This document shows, in pieces, positions 35,794 through 44,717 of a DNA stretch of 51,240 nt. A program made the position numbers and the translations under genes. Under the pieces are notes generated by a model. It did not search any database. It saw nothing but the letters and a program-made list of their open reading frames with translations, and was not told the origin of the DNA. The stretch is taken from the NCBI GenBank assembly GCA_022823365.1, contig JAJDXG010000034.1, positions 1-51,240 on the forward strand, written 5' to 3'. The stretch's first letter is position 1. Each line of letters begins with the position of its first letter. Origin of the DNA: Gemmatimonadota bacterium (lineage in GTDB: Bacteria > Gemmatimonadota > Gemmatimonadetes > Longimicrobiales > Gaopeijiaceae).

Positions 35794-37743
35794 ATGCCCG
35801 TTCCAGCTCTCGCCTGGGTTCTCGCCGCGAGCCTGTGGTCCTTCGCTCCGGCGGAAACCTCACTCGCTCCCCTGGGTTTCGCGCGCGCGACCGTGTCGGG
35901 CCGGATCACCGATGCCGGTACCGGCGAGCCGCTGACCGGCGCCCGCGTGTTCATCACCGGCCAGACGACCTCGGTTCTCTCCGGGGACGCGGGCGGGTAC
36001 AGCTTCATCCTTCCGGGCGATGGCTGGGACGGACGCGAGGTGGAAGTGCGCGCCGAGATGCCGGGATACCAGAGCCTGGAGCGCACCGTGCGCATCTCGG
36101 GCTCGACCACCCGCGTCGATCTGGCGATGACTCCGGGCGCCGACATGACGTTCGTGCATGAAATGCGTATAGCACCCTCCGGACAACCCGCTCCTCCCCC
36201 TGCCGCGGGCCAGCCGGCGGTACGAGAGGCGGTGGGCGTCGACGGCGCGAGACGGGTCTCCGGCGCGGGGTTCGCGCCGGTCTCGGCGGACGCCGGTCCC
36301 GTCCGGCCTTCCCGGCCGCCATTCAACACCGAATCCTACGCCCACATCGAGGAAGCCGACTTCCTCGGCGTTGAAGACAACCCGCTCTCCACCTTCGCGA
36401 TCGATGTCGACCGGGCGTCGTACTCCAACATGCGGCGCTTCATCGACCGGGGGATGCGTCCCCCCATCGACGCCATCCGCATCGAAGAGCTGGTCAACTA
36501 CTTCACCTACGACTACCCGGCGCCCAGGGGCGCCCATCCCTTCTCCATTACCACCGAAGTCGGCGCGGCGCCGTGGCAGCCGGCGCATCGGCTGCTGCGC
36601 ATCGGCATCCAGGGCCGGGACATCGCCGCTGAGGATCTGCCTGCAAGCAACCTCGTCTTCCTGATCGACGTGTCCGGCTCCATGCAGCCGCCCGCGAAGC
36701 TTCCCCTGCTCAAGTCGTCGCTGCGCCTGCTGGTCGCGCAGATGAGGCCCGCCGACCGGGTCGCGATCGTGGTGTACGCCGGCCAGGCCGGGCTCGCTCT
36801 TCCTCCCACCTCGGGGGAGAACAAGAGCGAGATCCTCTTCGCGATCGACAGGCTCGAGGCGGGCGGCTCCACGGCCGGTGGCGCCGGGCTCCGGCTCGCG
36901 TACGAGGTGGCGCGCGAGAACTTCAGCGAAGCGGCGAACAACCGGGTGATCCTCGCCAGCGACGGCGACTTCAACGTGGGGCCGTCGAGCGACGCGGAGA
37001 TGATCCGCCTCATCGAAAAGGAACGCGAGTCAGGCATCTTCCTCTCCGTACTGGGATTCGGCACCGGCAACCTGCAGGACTCGAAGATGGAGCAGCTGGC
37101 CAACCACGGGAACGGCAGCTACGCCTATATCGACAGCGAGCGCGAGGCGGCCAAGGTGCTGGTGAGCGAGTTCGCCGGCACCCTCTTCACCATCGCGAAG
37201 GACGTAAAGGTGCAGGTCGAGTTCAATCCCCGCGAGGTGCAGGCGTACCGGCTCATCGGCTACGAAAACCGTGCGTTGCGCGCTGAGGACTTTGCGGATG
37301 ATCGCAAGGATGCCGGGGAGCTCGGGGCGGGTCATACCGTCACGGCTCTTTACGAGATCGTGCCGGCCGGCATCGACGGCCCCGATTTGGCGGATTCGCC
37401 CCCGCTGCGCTATCGCGGCCGCGCGGAGGTCACGGGGCGGGCGGCATCCGGTGAACTCGGATTCGTCCAGCTTCGCTACAAGCGGCCCGACGACGCGAGG
37501 AGCGTGCTCGTACAGCAGGCGTTCCTCGACAGGGACGGCGACGGCTCCGGCGACTTGCGCTTTGCCGCGTCGGTGGCGGCCTTCGGCATGCTGCTGCGTG
37601 AATCGGAGCATGTTGGCGACTTTTCGCTCGGCGATGTTCTCGAGTTCGCGCGGGGATCGCTCGGTCACGACGAGGAAGGCCACAGGCGCGAGTTCATCCG
37701 GCTGGTGCGCGAGACCCGCACGCAAGGGTTGTTGGAGCGCTGA
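35794..37743 (+). CDS. Exported YfbK-type von Willebrand factor A protein
   Basis: A 649-residue exported protein with GGAG 5 nt before the ATG. After a short signal peptide (ALAWVLAASLWSFAPA) comes a carboxypeptidase-regulatory-like domain (ATVSGRITDAGTGEPL). A Pro/Ala linker follows, then the YfbK N-terminal domain (NPLSTFAIDVDRASYSNMRR) and a VWA domain with the MIDAS motif DVSGSM (292-297). The C-terminal domain matches DUF3520-like partners (QVEFNPREVQAYRLIGYENR). Members are thought to bind ligands through a metal ion at the cell surface. The fusion of a regulatory-like domain in front of YfbK is common in this kind of genome. Promoters for this gene and the divergent glycosylase must share 142 bp. 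Confidence 0.86.
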   Translation: MPVPALAWVLAASLWSFAPAETSLAPLGFARATVSGRITDAGTGEPLTGARVFITGQTTSVLSGDAGGYSFILPGDGWDGREVEVRAEMPGYQSLERTVRISGSTTRVDLAMTPGADMTFVHEMRIAPSGQPAPPPAAGQPAVREAVGVDGARRVSGAGFAPVSADAGPVRPSRPPFNTESYAHIEEADFLGVEDNPLSTFAIDVDRASYSNMRRFIDRGMRPPIDAIRIEELVNYFTYDYPAPRGAHPFSITTEVGAAPWQPAHRLLRIGIQGRDIAAEDLPASNLVFLIDVSGSMQPPAKLPLLKSSLRLLVAQMRPADRVAIVVYAGQAGLALPPTSGENKSEILFAIDRLEAGGSTAGGAGLRLAYEVARENFSEAANNRVILASDGDFNVGPSSDAEMIRLIEKERESGIFLSVLGFGTGNLQDSKMEQLANHGNGSYAYIDSEREAAKVLVSEFAGTLFTIAKDVKVQVEFNPREVQAYRLIGYENRALRAEDFADDRKDAGELGAGHTVTALYEIVPAGIDGPDLADSPPLRYRGRAEVTGRAASGELGFVQLRYKRPDDARSVLVQQAFLDRDGDGSGDLRFAASVAAFGMLLRESEHVGDFSLGDVLEFARGSLGHDEEGHRREFIRLVRETRTQGLLER

Positions 37744-37868
37744 TCCCCAGGGTCCGCCGCCCGACACCGTACGCGCCGCCGGCAAAACGAACATCCCATC
37801 TCCTGCGTAGTATGATGTCTGTTTCCGAGTCCGAGAATCACCCCCGCGTATTTCTGGAGAAGAGACTG

Positions 37869-40637
37869 ATGAAGCTGAACGTGAGGCATGTTCCCCATTG
37901 GACCGCCGTCGTCGCCGCTCTTGCGGGCGCGACGGCCCAGGCCGCGGTGGCGCAGGAGCTGCCGGAGGGCGTTACGGAGGTGGCGTCCGTCGAGGGCATC
38001 ACCGAGTACCGCCTGGACAACGGCCTGCGGTTTCTCCTGTTCCCTGACCAGAGCAAGCAGCAGATCACGGTCAACGTGACCTACATGGTCGGGTCCCGGC
38101 ACGAAGGGTACGGCGAGACCGGGATGGCGCACCTGCTCGAGCACCTGGTCTTCAAGGGGACGCCCGACCATCCCAACATTCCCGACGAGCTGACCGAGCG
38201 CGGCGCCTTCCCCAACGGCACCACCTGGTTCGACCGCACCAACTACTTCGAGACCTTCCCGGCCTCGGAGGACAACCTGGCCTGGGCGCTCGACCTGGAG
38301 GCGGACCGCATGGTCAACTCGTTCATCGCGGCGGAGGACCTCGAGTCCGAGATGACCGTGGTGCGCAACGAGTGGGAGTCGGGCGAGAACCAGCCCATGG
38401 CGGTGCTGCAGAAGCGCGTCATGTCGGCGGCCTACGACTGGCACAACTACGGCAACTCGACCATCGGCGCGCGCGCGGACCTCGAGAACGTGCCGATCGA
38501 GCGGCTGCAGGCCTTCTACCGCAAGTACTACCAGCCCGACAACGCGCTGGTGGTGATCGCGGGGCGCTTCGAGCCGGAGTACGCCATCCAGCTGGTGGCC
38601 GAGGAATTCGGCGTCATCCCGCGTCCGGATCGCACCGGGGCGAACGAGCTGTTCCATACTTACACGGCCGAGCCCGCGCAGGACGGCGAGCGCACCGTGA
38701 CCCTGCGGCGCGTGGGCGACGTGCAACTGGTGATGGCCGCCTACCACGTTCCGCCGGGCTCCCACGAGCAGTACGCGGCAGTGGACGTGCTCACCCACGT
38801 CCTCGCGACCCGGCCCGCCGGGCGCCTCTACCAGAACCTGGTGGAGCCCGGGCTTGCGGCGAACGCGTTCGCCTTCGGCTACCAGCTCAACGAGCCGGGC
38901 GTGCTGATGGCCGCCGCCCAGGTGCGGCAGGAGGACTCGCTGCAGGAAGCCGCGGCCGCAATGCTCACCACCCTCGACGAGATGGTCGAGGCGCCGCCCA
39001 CCGAGGAGGAGGTCGAACGGGCCCGGACCGACTACCTGTCGAGCATCGAGCTGGCGTTCAACAACCCGCAGGGGATCGCGCTGCAGCTGAGCGAATGGGC
39101 TTCGATGGGCGACTGGCGCCTCTTCTTCCTGCACCGCGACCGGCTGGAGCAGGTCACGCCCACCGCAGTGCACCAGGTGGCGCAGGCCTATCTGAAGCCC
39201 TCCAACCGCACCATCGGGTACTTCTACCCGACGGAGGAGACGCCGGCCCGGGCCGAAATCCCCTCCCCGCCCGACGTGGCGGCGCTGGTCGCCAGCTACA
39301 CCGGTCGCGAGGCCGTGGCCGAGGGCGAGGCGTTCGACCCGACCCCCGCCAACATCGACGAGCGCACGGTGACCACAGCGCTGTCCAACGGCGTTGAAGT
39401 CGCGCTCATGCCCAAGGAGAACCGCGGTGACGCCGTCAACGTGCAGTTCTCCTTCCGCCACGGCACCGAGGCCGCCCTCATGGGAAGGGCCACGGCCGGA
39501 TCGCTGGCGGGCTCGATGCTGATGCGCGGCACGACCCAGCGCTCGCGCCAGGAGATCAGCGACGAACTGGACCGCCTCCGGGCGCAGGGGAGCGTGAGCG
39601 GGTCGGCGTTGTCGGCCGGCGGGTCCTTCACCACCGTCCGCGAGAACCTGGCGGCCGTCCTCCGGCTGGCCGGCGAGGTGCTGCGCGAACCCGCCTTCGA
39701 CGCCGACGAATTCGATTTGCTGCGCGAGGAGAGGCTGGCGGCGATCGAGCAACAGCAGTCGGAGCCCCAGGCGCTCGTCTTCCAGGCCTTCAACCGGCAC
39801 CTGAACCGGGTTCCCGAGGACCATCCGCGCTACTCGACCACTTTCGAGGAGGACATCGAGCGTCTCAACGCCGCGACGGTCGATGAGGCGAGGGCGTTCT
39901 GGTCCGAATTCTACGGAGCCGAGGGCGGCACCGTCGCCGTGGTCGGGGACTTCGATCCCGACGAGACGCTCGCGGTGCTCGAGGAGGTGTTCGGCGCCTG
40001 GGAGGCGCCCGAGCCCTACGAACGCGTCGCGGATCCGTACGTCGAGGTCGAGACCGTCAGCATGGACATCGAGACCCCGGACAAGGCCAACGCGTGGATG
40101 GTGGCCGTCACCACCTTCCGCATGCGCGACGACGATCCCCGCTATCCGGCGCTGCGCATGGCCGACTTCATGCTGGGCGGCGGGTTCCTGAATTCGCGTC
40201 TGCCCACCCGCATCCGCCAGGAGGAGGGACTCTCCTACGGCGTGGGTTCGCAGCTGGCGGTGCCCCCGGTCGACGACGGCGGGCTGTTCCTGACCTATGC
40301 CATCTTCGCCCCCGAGAACGGCGACAGGGTGGTGGACGCGTTCCGCGACGAGCTGCGCAGGGCGCTGGACGAAGGGTTCACTCAAGAGGAGCTGGATGCC
40401 GCGAAACGCGGGTTCCTGGACGCGCAGCAGAACGGCCGCTCGAACGACCGCGCGCTCGCCGGCCAGCTCAGCAACAACCTGTTCACCAACCGGACCATGG
40501 AGTTCACCGCCGCCCGGGAAACGGCGATCGAAGCGCTGACGCTGGAGGAGGTCAACTCCGCGCTGCGCGACTACGTTTCGCTGGACGACATCTCGATCTT
40601 CCGCGCGGGAGACTTCGCCAACAAGCTGATTCCGTAG
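37869..40637 (+). CDS. Two-domain M16 zinc peptidase (pitrilysin family)
   Basis: A 922-residue secreted or periplasmic peptidase, with GGAG about 9 nt before the ATG. A signal peptide (WTAVVAALAGATAQAAVAQ) is followed by two tandem M16 units. The N-terminal unit has the inverted zinc motif HLLEH (H88, E91, H92) and the third ligand E168 in VVRNEWE, so it is catalytic. The C-terminal unit lacks HxxEH and supplies the binding groove, with the conserved RIRQEEGLSYGVGSQ. Pitrilysin-like enzymes degrade peptides up to about 60 residues, which fits the peptide-scavenging theme of the window. A terminator follows. Confidence 0.92.
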   Translation: MKLNVRHVPHWTAVVAALAGATAQAAVAQELPEGVTEVASVEGITEYRLDNGLRFLLFPDQSKQQITVNVTYMVGSRHEGYGETGMAHLLEHLVFKGTPDHPNIPDELTERGAFPNGTTWFDRTNYFETFPASEDNLAWALDLEADRMVNSFIAAEDLESEMTVVRNEWESGENQPMAVLQKRVMSAAYDWHNYGNSTIGARADLENVPIERLQAFYRKYYQPDNALVVIAGRFEPEYAIQLVAEEFGVIPRPDRTGANELFHTYTAEPAQDGERTVTLRRVGDVQLVMAAYHVPPGSHEQYAAVDVLTHVLATRPAGRLYQNLVEPGLAANAFAFGYQLNEPGVLMAAAQVRQEDSLQEAAAAMLTTLDEMVEAPPTEEEVERARTDYLSSIELAFNNPQGIALQLSEWASMGDWRLFFLHRDRLEQVTPTAVHQVAQAYLKPSNRTIGYFYPTEETPARAEIPSPPDVAALVASYTGREAVAEGEAFDPTPANIDERTVTTALSNGVEVALMPKENRGDAVNVQFSFRHGTEAALMGRATAGSLAGSMLMRGTTQRSRQEISDELDRLRAQGSVSGSALSAGGSFTTVRENLAAVLRLAGEVLREPAFDADEFDLLREERLAAIEQQQSEPQALVFQAFNRHLNRVPEDHPRYSTTFEEDIERLNAATVDEARAFWSEFYGAEGGTVAVVGDFDPDETLAVLEEVFGAWEAPEPYERVADPYVEVETVSMDIETPDKANAWMVAVTTFRMRDDDPRYPALRMADFMLGGGFLNSRLPTRIRQEEGLSYGVGSQLAVPPVDDGGLFLTYAIFAPENGDRVVDAFRDELRRALDEGFTQEELDAAKRGFLDAQQNGRSNDRALAGQLSNNLFTNRTMEFTAARETAIEALTLEEVNSALRDYVSLDDISIFRAGDFANKLIP

Positions 40638-40664
40638 GAGACATCAGCCGGGACGGCGCGCCGA

Positions 40665-40696
40665 CGGGCCGGGGCCGCGAGGCTCCGGCCCGTTTT
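40665..40696 (+). terminator. Intrinsic terminator after the M16 gene
   Basis: An 11-bp stem (left arm 40665-40675, right arm 40682-40692) with one G-U pair and a 6-nt loop, CGCGAG, is followed by TTTT. It lies 28 bp after the M16 stop, in the direction of that gene, and separates it from the aminotransferase gene. Confidence 0.75.
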
Positions 40697-40763
40697 CGCG
40701 CGCGGCGTGGCGAACGTACTATTTGAGCAGACTCGGCTGAAACTCCACGACCGCGAGGGCCCC

Positions 40764-42056
40764 ATGCCTGCCTCATCCATGAATCGCCGCGATTTCGCCC
40801 GCCTTTTCGCCGCCGGAGGATCGGCAGCACTGCTCGGCCATCCCGCGCTCGAAGGCCTGGCGCGGCGGACGCCTGCCGGGCCGGTCGCCCGCGGAAGCGG
40901 AGCCGGCCAGGCAGTGGACTGGGACGAGGTGCGCGCGCGCTTCCTGATGCCGCCCGAGCTGTCGGTGATGAACGCGGCCAACCTGTGCCCGTCGCCGGCG
41001 AGCACGCTGCAGGCGGTGCACGACTACACCGAGCGCATGGACCGCGAGCCGGTGCCGAGCTTTCGCCGCGAGATGGCCCGGGTGAAGGAGCCCACCCGCG
41101 ACCGCCTGGCCGAATTCCTGGGCGTCACCCCCGAGGAGATCCTCATCACCCGCAACACCAGCGAGGCCAACAACTGGGTTTCGACCGGCCTGCAACTGGG
41201 GCTGGGCGACGAGGTCGTGATCGTGCGCGACAACCATCCCAGCAACAACCTCGCATGGAAGGCGAAGGGCCAGCGCTTCGGGTACACCGTGCGCGAGATC
41301 GAGCCGCTGAGCCCTCATCCCGGGGCCGACTACTACGTGCGGGCGTTCCGCGAGGCGATCACACCGAGCACCCGGGTGATCTCCTTCACACACCTGACCA
41401 ACACCGCCGGCGACCTCTTCCCGGCGCGCGAACTGTGCGCCCTGGCGCGCGAGCACGGCGTCTTCTCGGTCGTCGACGGCGCCCAGTCCTTCGGCCTCTT
41501 CGACATCGACCTCTCCGAGGTGCAGCCCGACTTCTATACCGGAAGCGCGCACAAGTGGCCCTGCGGTCCCAAGGAGACCGGGGTGCTGTACGTGAACGAG
41601 CGCGTCCACGACCGCTTCTGGCCCACCATGTACAGCGCCTATTCCGGGTCACGGGGTCTGGCGCGCACCCACGAGGGCCTGGGCCAGCGCGACGAGCCCG
41701 CCATCCGCGCCTTTGGTGCGCAGATCGAGTTTCTGCAGGAGATCACGATGGGCGAGGTGGAGGCCCGCAGCCGCGAGCTCGCGACCGCGCTGGTCGAGGA
41801 GCTGTCCGCACTGGACGGCGTGCACATGTGGACCTCGCAGGAACCCTCCCGGCGCGCGGCCGTGGTCACTTTCCGCCCAGGCGAGCTCTCACCTGGCGAT
41901 GTGGTGAGCGCGCTGGAGAACGACGGCATCGTGGCTGCGTCACGCGGCGGCAGCGACCGCACCGGCGTGCGCCTCTCGCCCCACTTCTACAACTCGCACA
42001 CGGACGTGGAGCGGGCGGTGTCGGCTGTCCGGGGCTATCTGCGGACGGGGCTGTAG
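40764..42056 (+). CDS. Tat-exported class V aminotransferase-like PLP enzyme
   Basis: A 430-residue PLP enzyme related to the isopenicillin-N-epimerase/cysteine-desulfurase group. The N-terminus is a Tat signal (MNRRDFARLFAAGGSAALLG), so the product should cross the membrane folded. PLP features are visible: ITRNTSEANN, the Asp in VVDGAQSFG, and the Schiff-base Lys in GSAHKWPCGPKETG. The C-terminal domain ends normally. The reaction is unknown. Epimerase, lyase or desulfurase activity are all found in this fold. The ATG at 40779 is an alternative and starts right at the Tat motif. The gene is convergent with the S46 peptidase. Confidence 0.83.
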   Translation: MPASSMNRRDFARLFAAGGSAALLGHPALEGLARRTPAGPVARGSGAGQAVDWDEVRARFLMPPELSVMNAANLCPSPASTLQAVHDYTERMDREPVPSFRREMARVKEPTRDRLAEFLGVTPEEILITRNTSEANNWVSTGLQLGLGDEVVIVRDNHPSNNLAWKAKGQRFGYTVREIEPLSPHPGADYYVRAFREAITPSTRVISFTHLTNTAGDLFPARELCALAREHGVFSVVDGAQSFGLFDIDLSEVQPDFYTGSAHKWPCGPKETGVLYVNERVHDRFWPTMYSAYSGSRGLARTHEGLGQRDEPAIRAFGAQIEFLQEITMGEVEARSRELATALVEELSALDGVHMWTSQEPSRRAAVVTFRPGELSPGDVVSALENDGIVAASRGGSDRTGVRLSPHFYNSHTDVERAVSAVRGYLRTGL

Positions 42057-42063
42057 GCCTAGG

Positions 42064-44301
42064 TCACCCCCCGCTGCGCAGCTCCTCCACGATGCGCTCC
42101 GCCAGGTAGACCTCCTCGAGCGCCTCGAGGATGCCGCGCACGTCAACCGACACGGCGCGCGCGCGGTCGGTGAGGAAGATGTACTCGCCCGAGAGGCCCT
42201 CGGTATTGCTGTCGAAGGCCAGCCCCACCAGCTCCAGGTCCGCGTTGACGAGCGGAGAGCCCGAGTTTCCGCCGATGATGTCGTTGGTGGACACGAAGTT
42301 GATCGGCGTGGACAGGTCCGGATCGCCCGGCGGATCGAGCCAGCGTTCGGGCAGGTCCCACTCGCCGTCCCCGGTCCCCCCCGAGACGTGGGAGTAGTGC
42401 CGGTCGTAGAGCCCGTAGAAGGTGGTCACCACGGGGGCGAAGGTGCCGTTGTACTCGTACTCGGACACCACTCCGTCGGAGATGCGGAGCGAGAAGGTGG
42501 CGTCGGGCGGAACATCGGTCCCGTAGACCTCGAAGCGCGCCCGTCCCAGCGCCGCCGCGATCTGCTCCTCCTCGGCGGAAATGGGCCCGAGCGCCTGCTG
42601 GAAGGGGCCGATGCCGGAGATGAGGGCGCCGAGGAGCTGCATTGCCGCGTCGCCCATTCCCACGCCACCGCCCGGGACGGCGTCGACTGCCCGGGACGAG
42701 TCCGCGAGCACGCTCTCGGCCACCACCGAGGCGGCGACATCCTCGGGGCTCCGCCCGCCGAGGAGGCTGGCGGTGAGCGGGGAATCGGCTCCGTAGCTCG
42801 CTTCGATGTCGCGCAGGCGGGCCGCCAGCAGCAGCTCCTGCAGCGCCGGCGGCTGATCCGGGACTTCGCTCAGCGACGTCATCACCCCTTCGAGCGCCTC
42901 GGCGGGCGCTCCCGCGCGCGACCCGTTCGCGTACTGGAAGGCGAAGAGCGCGCGTGACAGCACCGCGCTCTCGTAGTCGGGGCTGGCGAAGGCCAGGAAC
43001 GACCCGAAGCCGCCGGCCACCAGGGCCTTCCGGTCCTGAAGTTCGGCCATCTGCGCGATCAGCCCCCCGTACTCCTCCGCCAGCTCGGGATCGGCGTCGA
43101 GGGCCTCCTGGAACGCCCGCTCCTGGTCGCGGCGCTTCGCAAGAATGACCGGGTCGTGCAGCCCGCGCAGGATTCCCCCATAGGCCTCCTGCGTGTTGAT
43201 CAGCGAGAAGATGGTGTTGCGCAGATCCATTGCCTCGCCCGCTTCCGGGTCCATGCCGTAGAACGCCTCGAGCGCGTCGATGCGGTTGTTGACGAAAGCC
43301 AGCAACCCCTTGTCGGAGATGTCGCGCCGGAATTCGAGCTCGGCCACGGTCTGGATGCGGCTGGTCGAGCCCGGATTGCCGATCATGAACACGGCGTCGC
43401 CGCTCTCCACCCCGGTCTCGCTCCAGCGGAAGAAATCCTCGCTGGTGTCGAGCGGATCGCCGTCCTCATAGACGCGCAGAAAGGTGAAGTCGAGGGCGTA
43501 GCGGGGGTAGGTGAAATTGTCGGGGTCGCCGCCGAAGTAGCCGACGGACAGCTCGGGTGCCATCACCATGCGCACGTCGGTGTAGCGCCGGAAGACGTAG
43601 GCCGAGGTGCGTCCGCCGTTGTAGAGCGAGACCATTTCCACTTCGAAGCCGGCGTCCTCGCCCCCGTATTCCTCGGAGATGCGCGCCGCGATTTCCTCCT
43701 CGGCCGACTCGCGCGCCTGCGAGCGGGCCTGGGGTTCGTTGATGCCCTCCAGGGCGGTGTCCATCTCCGCGGTCACGTCGCGAATCGCGACGAGCCGGTC
43801 GGCCTCGAATTCCTCGATCGCCCGCTCTTCCTCCATACTCGCCGCGTAGAACCCGTCGTCGAGCAGGCTCTCTCCCTCGCGGGACACCGCGGAGATGTGC
43901 TCGCGCGCGCAATGGTGGTTGGTGAGCACCAGCCCGTCGCCCGACACGAACGACGCCGAGCAGCCGGGGATGCGCAGCGCTCCCAGTCGCGCGCGGCGGA
44001 ACCAGACCGAGTCGGCGTCGATGCCGTAGGTCTCGCCCAGGTAGGCGGAGGGCGGGTTCTCGAAGGTCCACATGCGCCCGTTGTCGAAGCGGCCGGCGCG
44101 CACGGTGTCGAGGCCGGCGACCTGGGGTGGGGCAACAGTGACAGAGGGAGGTGCCGGCGGCGCCGGGGTGTCGGCCTCCATTACCGGCTCGGGCCGCTCG
44201 GGCGCGGGCGGATCGGTTGTCATCTGGGGCATCGGGGCGGCACCGCCGCCGCACGCCAGCGCGATCAGGCCCGCAAGGGCATAGGTATGTCGAGTTCTCA
44301 C
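42064..44301 (-). CDS. S46 family dipeptidyl-peptidase (DPP7/DPP11-like), lipoprotein
   Basis: A 745-residue serine peptidase that would remove dipeptides from oligopeptides. A lipobox-like LIALAC (Cys17) and a Pro-rich linker suggest membrane anchoring. The catalytic triad is visible: His in LTNHHC (129-130), Asp in PRYALDFTF and Ser680 in GGNSGSPL. Eighteen residues after the nucleophile, the S1-specificity position is Ser (FDSN), where DPP7 has Gly and DPP11 has Arg. The GTG start overlaps the stop of the 139-residue gene (GTGA, 44298-44301). It is therefore tied to the molybdenum-hydroxylase cluster, an unexpected neighbour for a peptidase. Confidence 0.9.
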   Translation of the reverse strand: MRTRHTYALAGLIALACGGGAAPMPQMTTDPPAPERPEPVMEADTPAPPAPPSVTVAPPQVAGLDTVRAGRFDNGRMWTFENPPSAYLGETYGIDADSVWFRRARLGALRIPGCSASFVSGDGLVLTNHHCAREHISAVSREGESLLDDGFYAASMEEERAIEEFEADRLVAIRDVTAEMDTALEGINEPQARSQARESAEEEIAARISEEYGGEDAGFEVEMVSLYNGGRTSAYVFRRYTDVRMVMAPELSVGYFGGDPDNFTYPRYALDFTFLRVYEDGDPLDTSEDFFRWSETGVESGDAVFMIGNPGSTSRIQTVAELEFRRDISDKGLLAFVNNRIDALEAFYGMDPEAGEAMDLRNTIFSLINTQEAYGGILRGLHDPVILAKRRDQERAFQEALDADPELAEEYGGLIAQMAELQDRKALVAGGFGSFLAFASPDYESAVLSRALFAFQYANGSRAGAPAEALEGVMTSLSEVPDQPPALQELLLAARLRDIEASYGADSPLTASLLGGRSPEDVAASVVAESVLADSSRAVDAVPGGGVGMGDAAMQLLGALISGIGPFQQALGPISAEEEQIAAALGRARFEVYGTDVPPDATFSLRISDGVVSEYEYNGTFAPVVTTFYGLYDRHYSHVSGGTGDGEWDLPERWLDPPGDPDLSTPINFVSTNDIIGGNSGSPLVNADLELVGLAFDSNTEGLSGEYIFLTDRARAVSVDVRGILEALEEVYLAERIVEELRSGG

Positions 44302-44717
44302 GGGTTGGTCCCCCGGGCGGCGTCCTGGATATCGAGGATCTCGTCGATCAGAAAGAGGTCGGTGAGCAGGGCCCGGAAGTGGATGGAGGCGTTCAGGTTG
44401 TCGATCAGTTGGGAACTGACCCACTTCTGGGCAGAGACCAGTTGCACGGCCGCCAATGTGCATGCCGCATCCCGGCCCAGCACCTCGGCCATCCCGCGAT
44501 ACGCCGCAGCCGGCGTCAGCCCCGCCGCTTCAGCCAGGGCCGCAACCCCTTCGCCAAGTCCCTCGAGGGCTTCTTCGGTCCGCGCCAGGAACTGCCGCAC
44601 CTGACCGCTGGAAGCACCAGGCCCTGTACCCGTAGCTCCCTGGGCCGCGTAGGCCAGGAAGAACTCGTAGCTTTCCTCGATCGCCTCGATGCGGGCGCGC
44701 AGCTCGCTCCGCGTCAA
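44298..44717 (-). CDS. Unknown helical protein in the molybdenum hydroxylase cluster
   Basis: A 139-residue, mostly helical, soluble protein with no signal peptide and no recognised family. Visible features are an N-terminal amphipathic helix (LRARIEAIEESYEFFLAY), an acidic middle and a C-terminal helix (HFRALLTDLFLIDEILDI). It begins at TTG, overlapping the cytochrome b stop (TTGA, 44714-44717), and its own stop overlaps the S46 start. This tight coupling suggests a job linked to the oxidoreductase, such as maturation or assembly. The sequence does not show TorD/NarJ or XdhC motifs, so no chaperone role is claimed. Confidence 0.65.
   Translation of the reverse strand: MTRSELRARIEAIEESYEFFLAYAAQGATGTGPGASSGQVRQFLARTEEALEGLGEGVAALAEAAGLTPAAAYRGMAEVLGRDAACTLAAVQLVSAQKWVSSQLIDNLNASIHFRALLTDLFLIDEILDIQDAARGTNP

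Noticed and set aside
37665-40385. 906-codon open frame antisense to the M16 peptidase
   Set aside because: The M16 frame has HxxEH, the third zinc ligand and a signal peptide; the antisense product is low-complexity.
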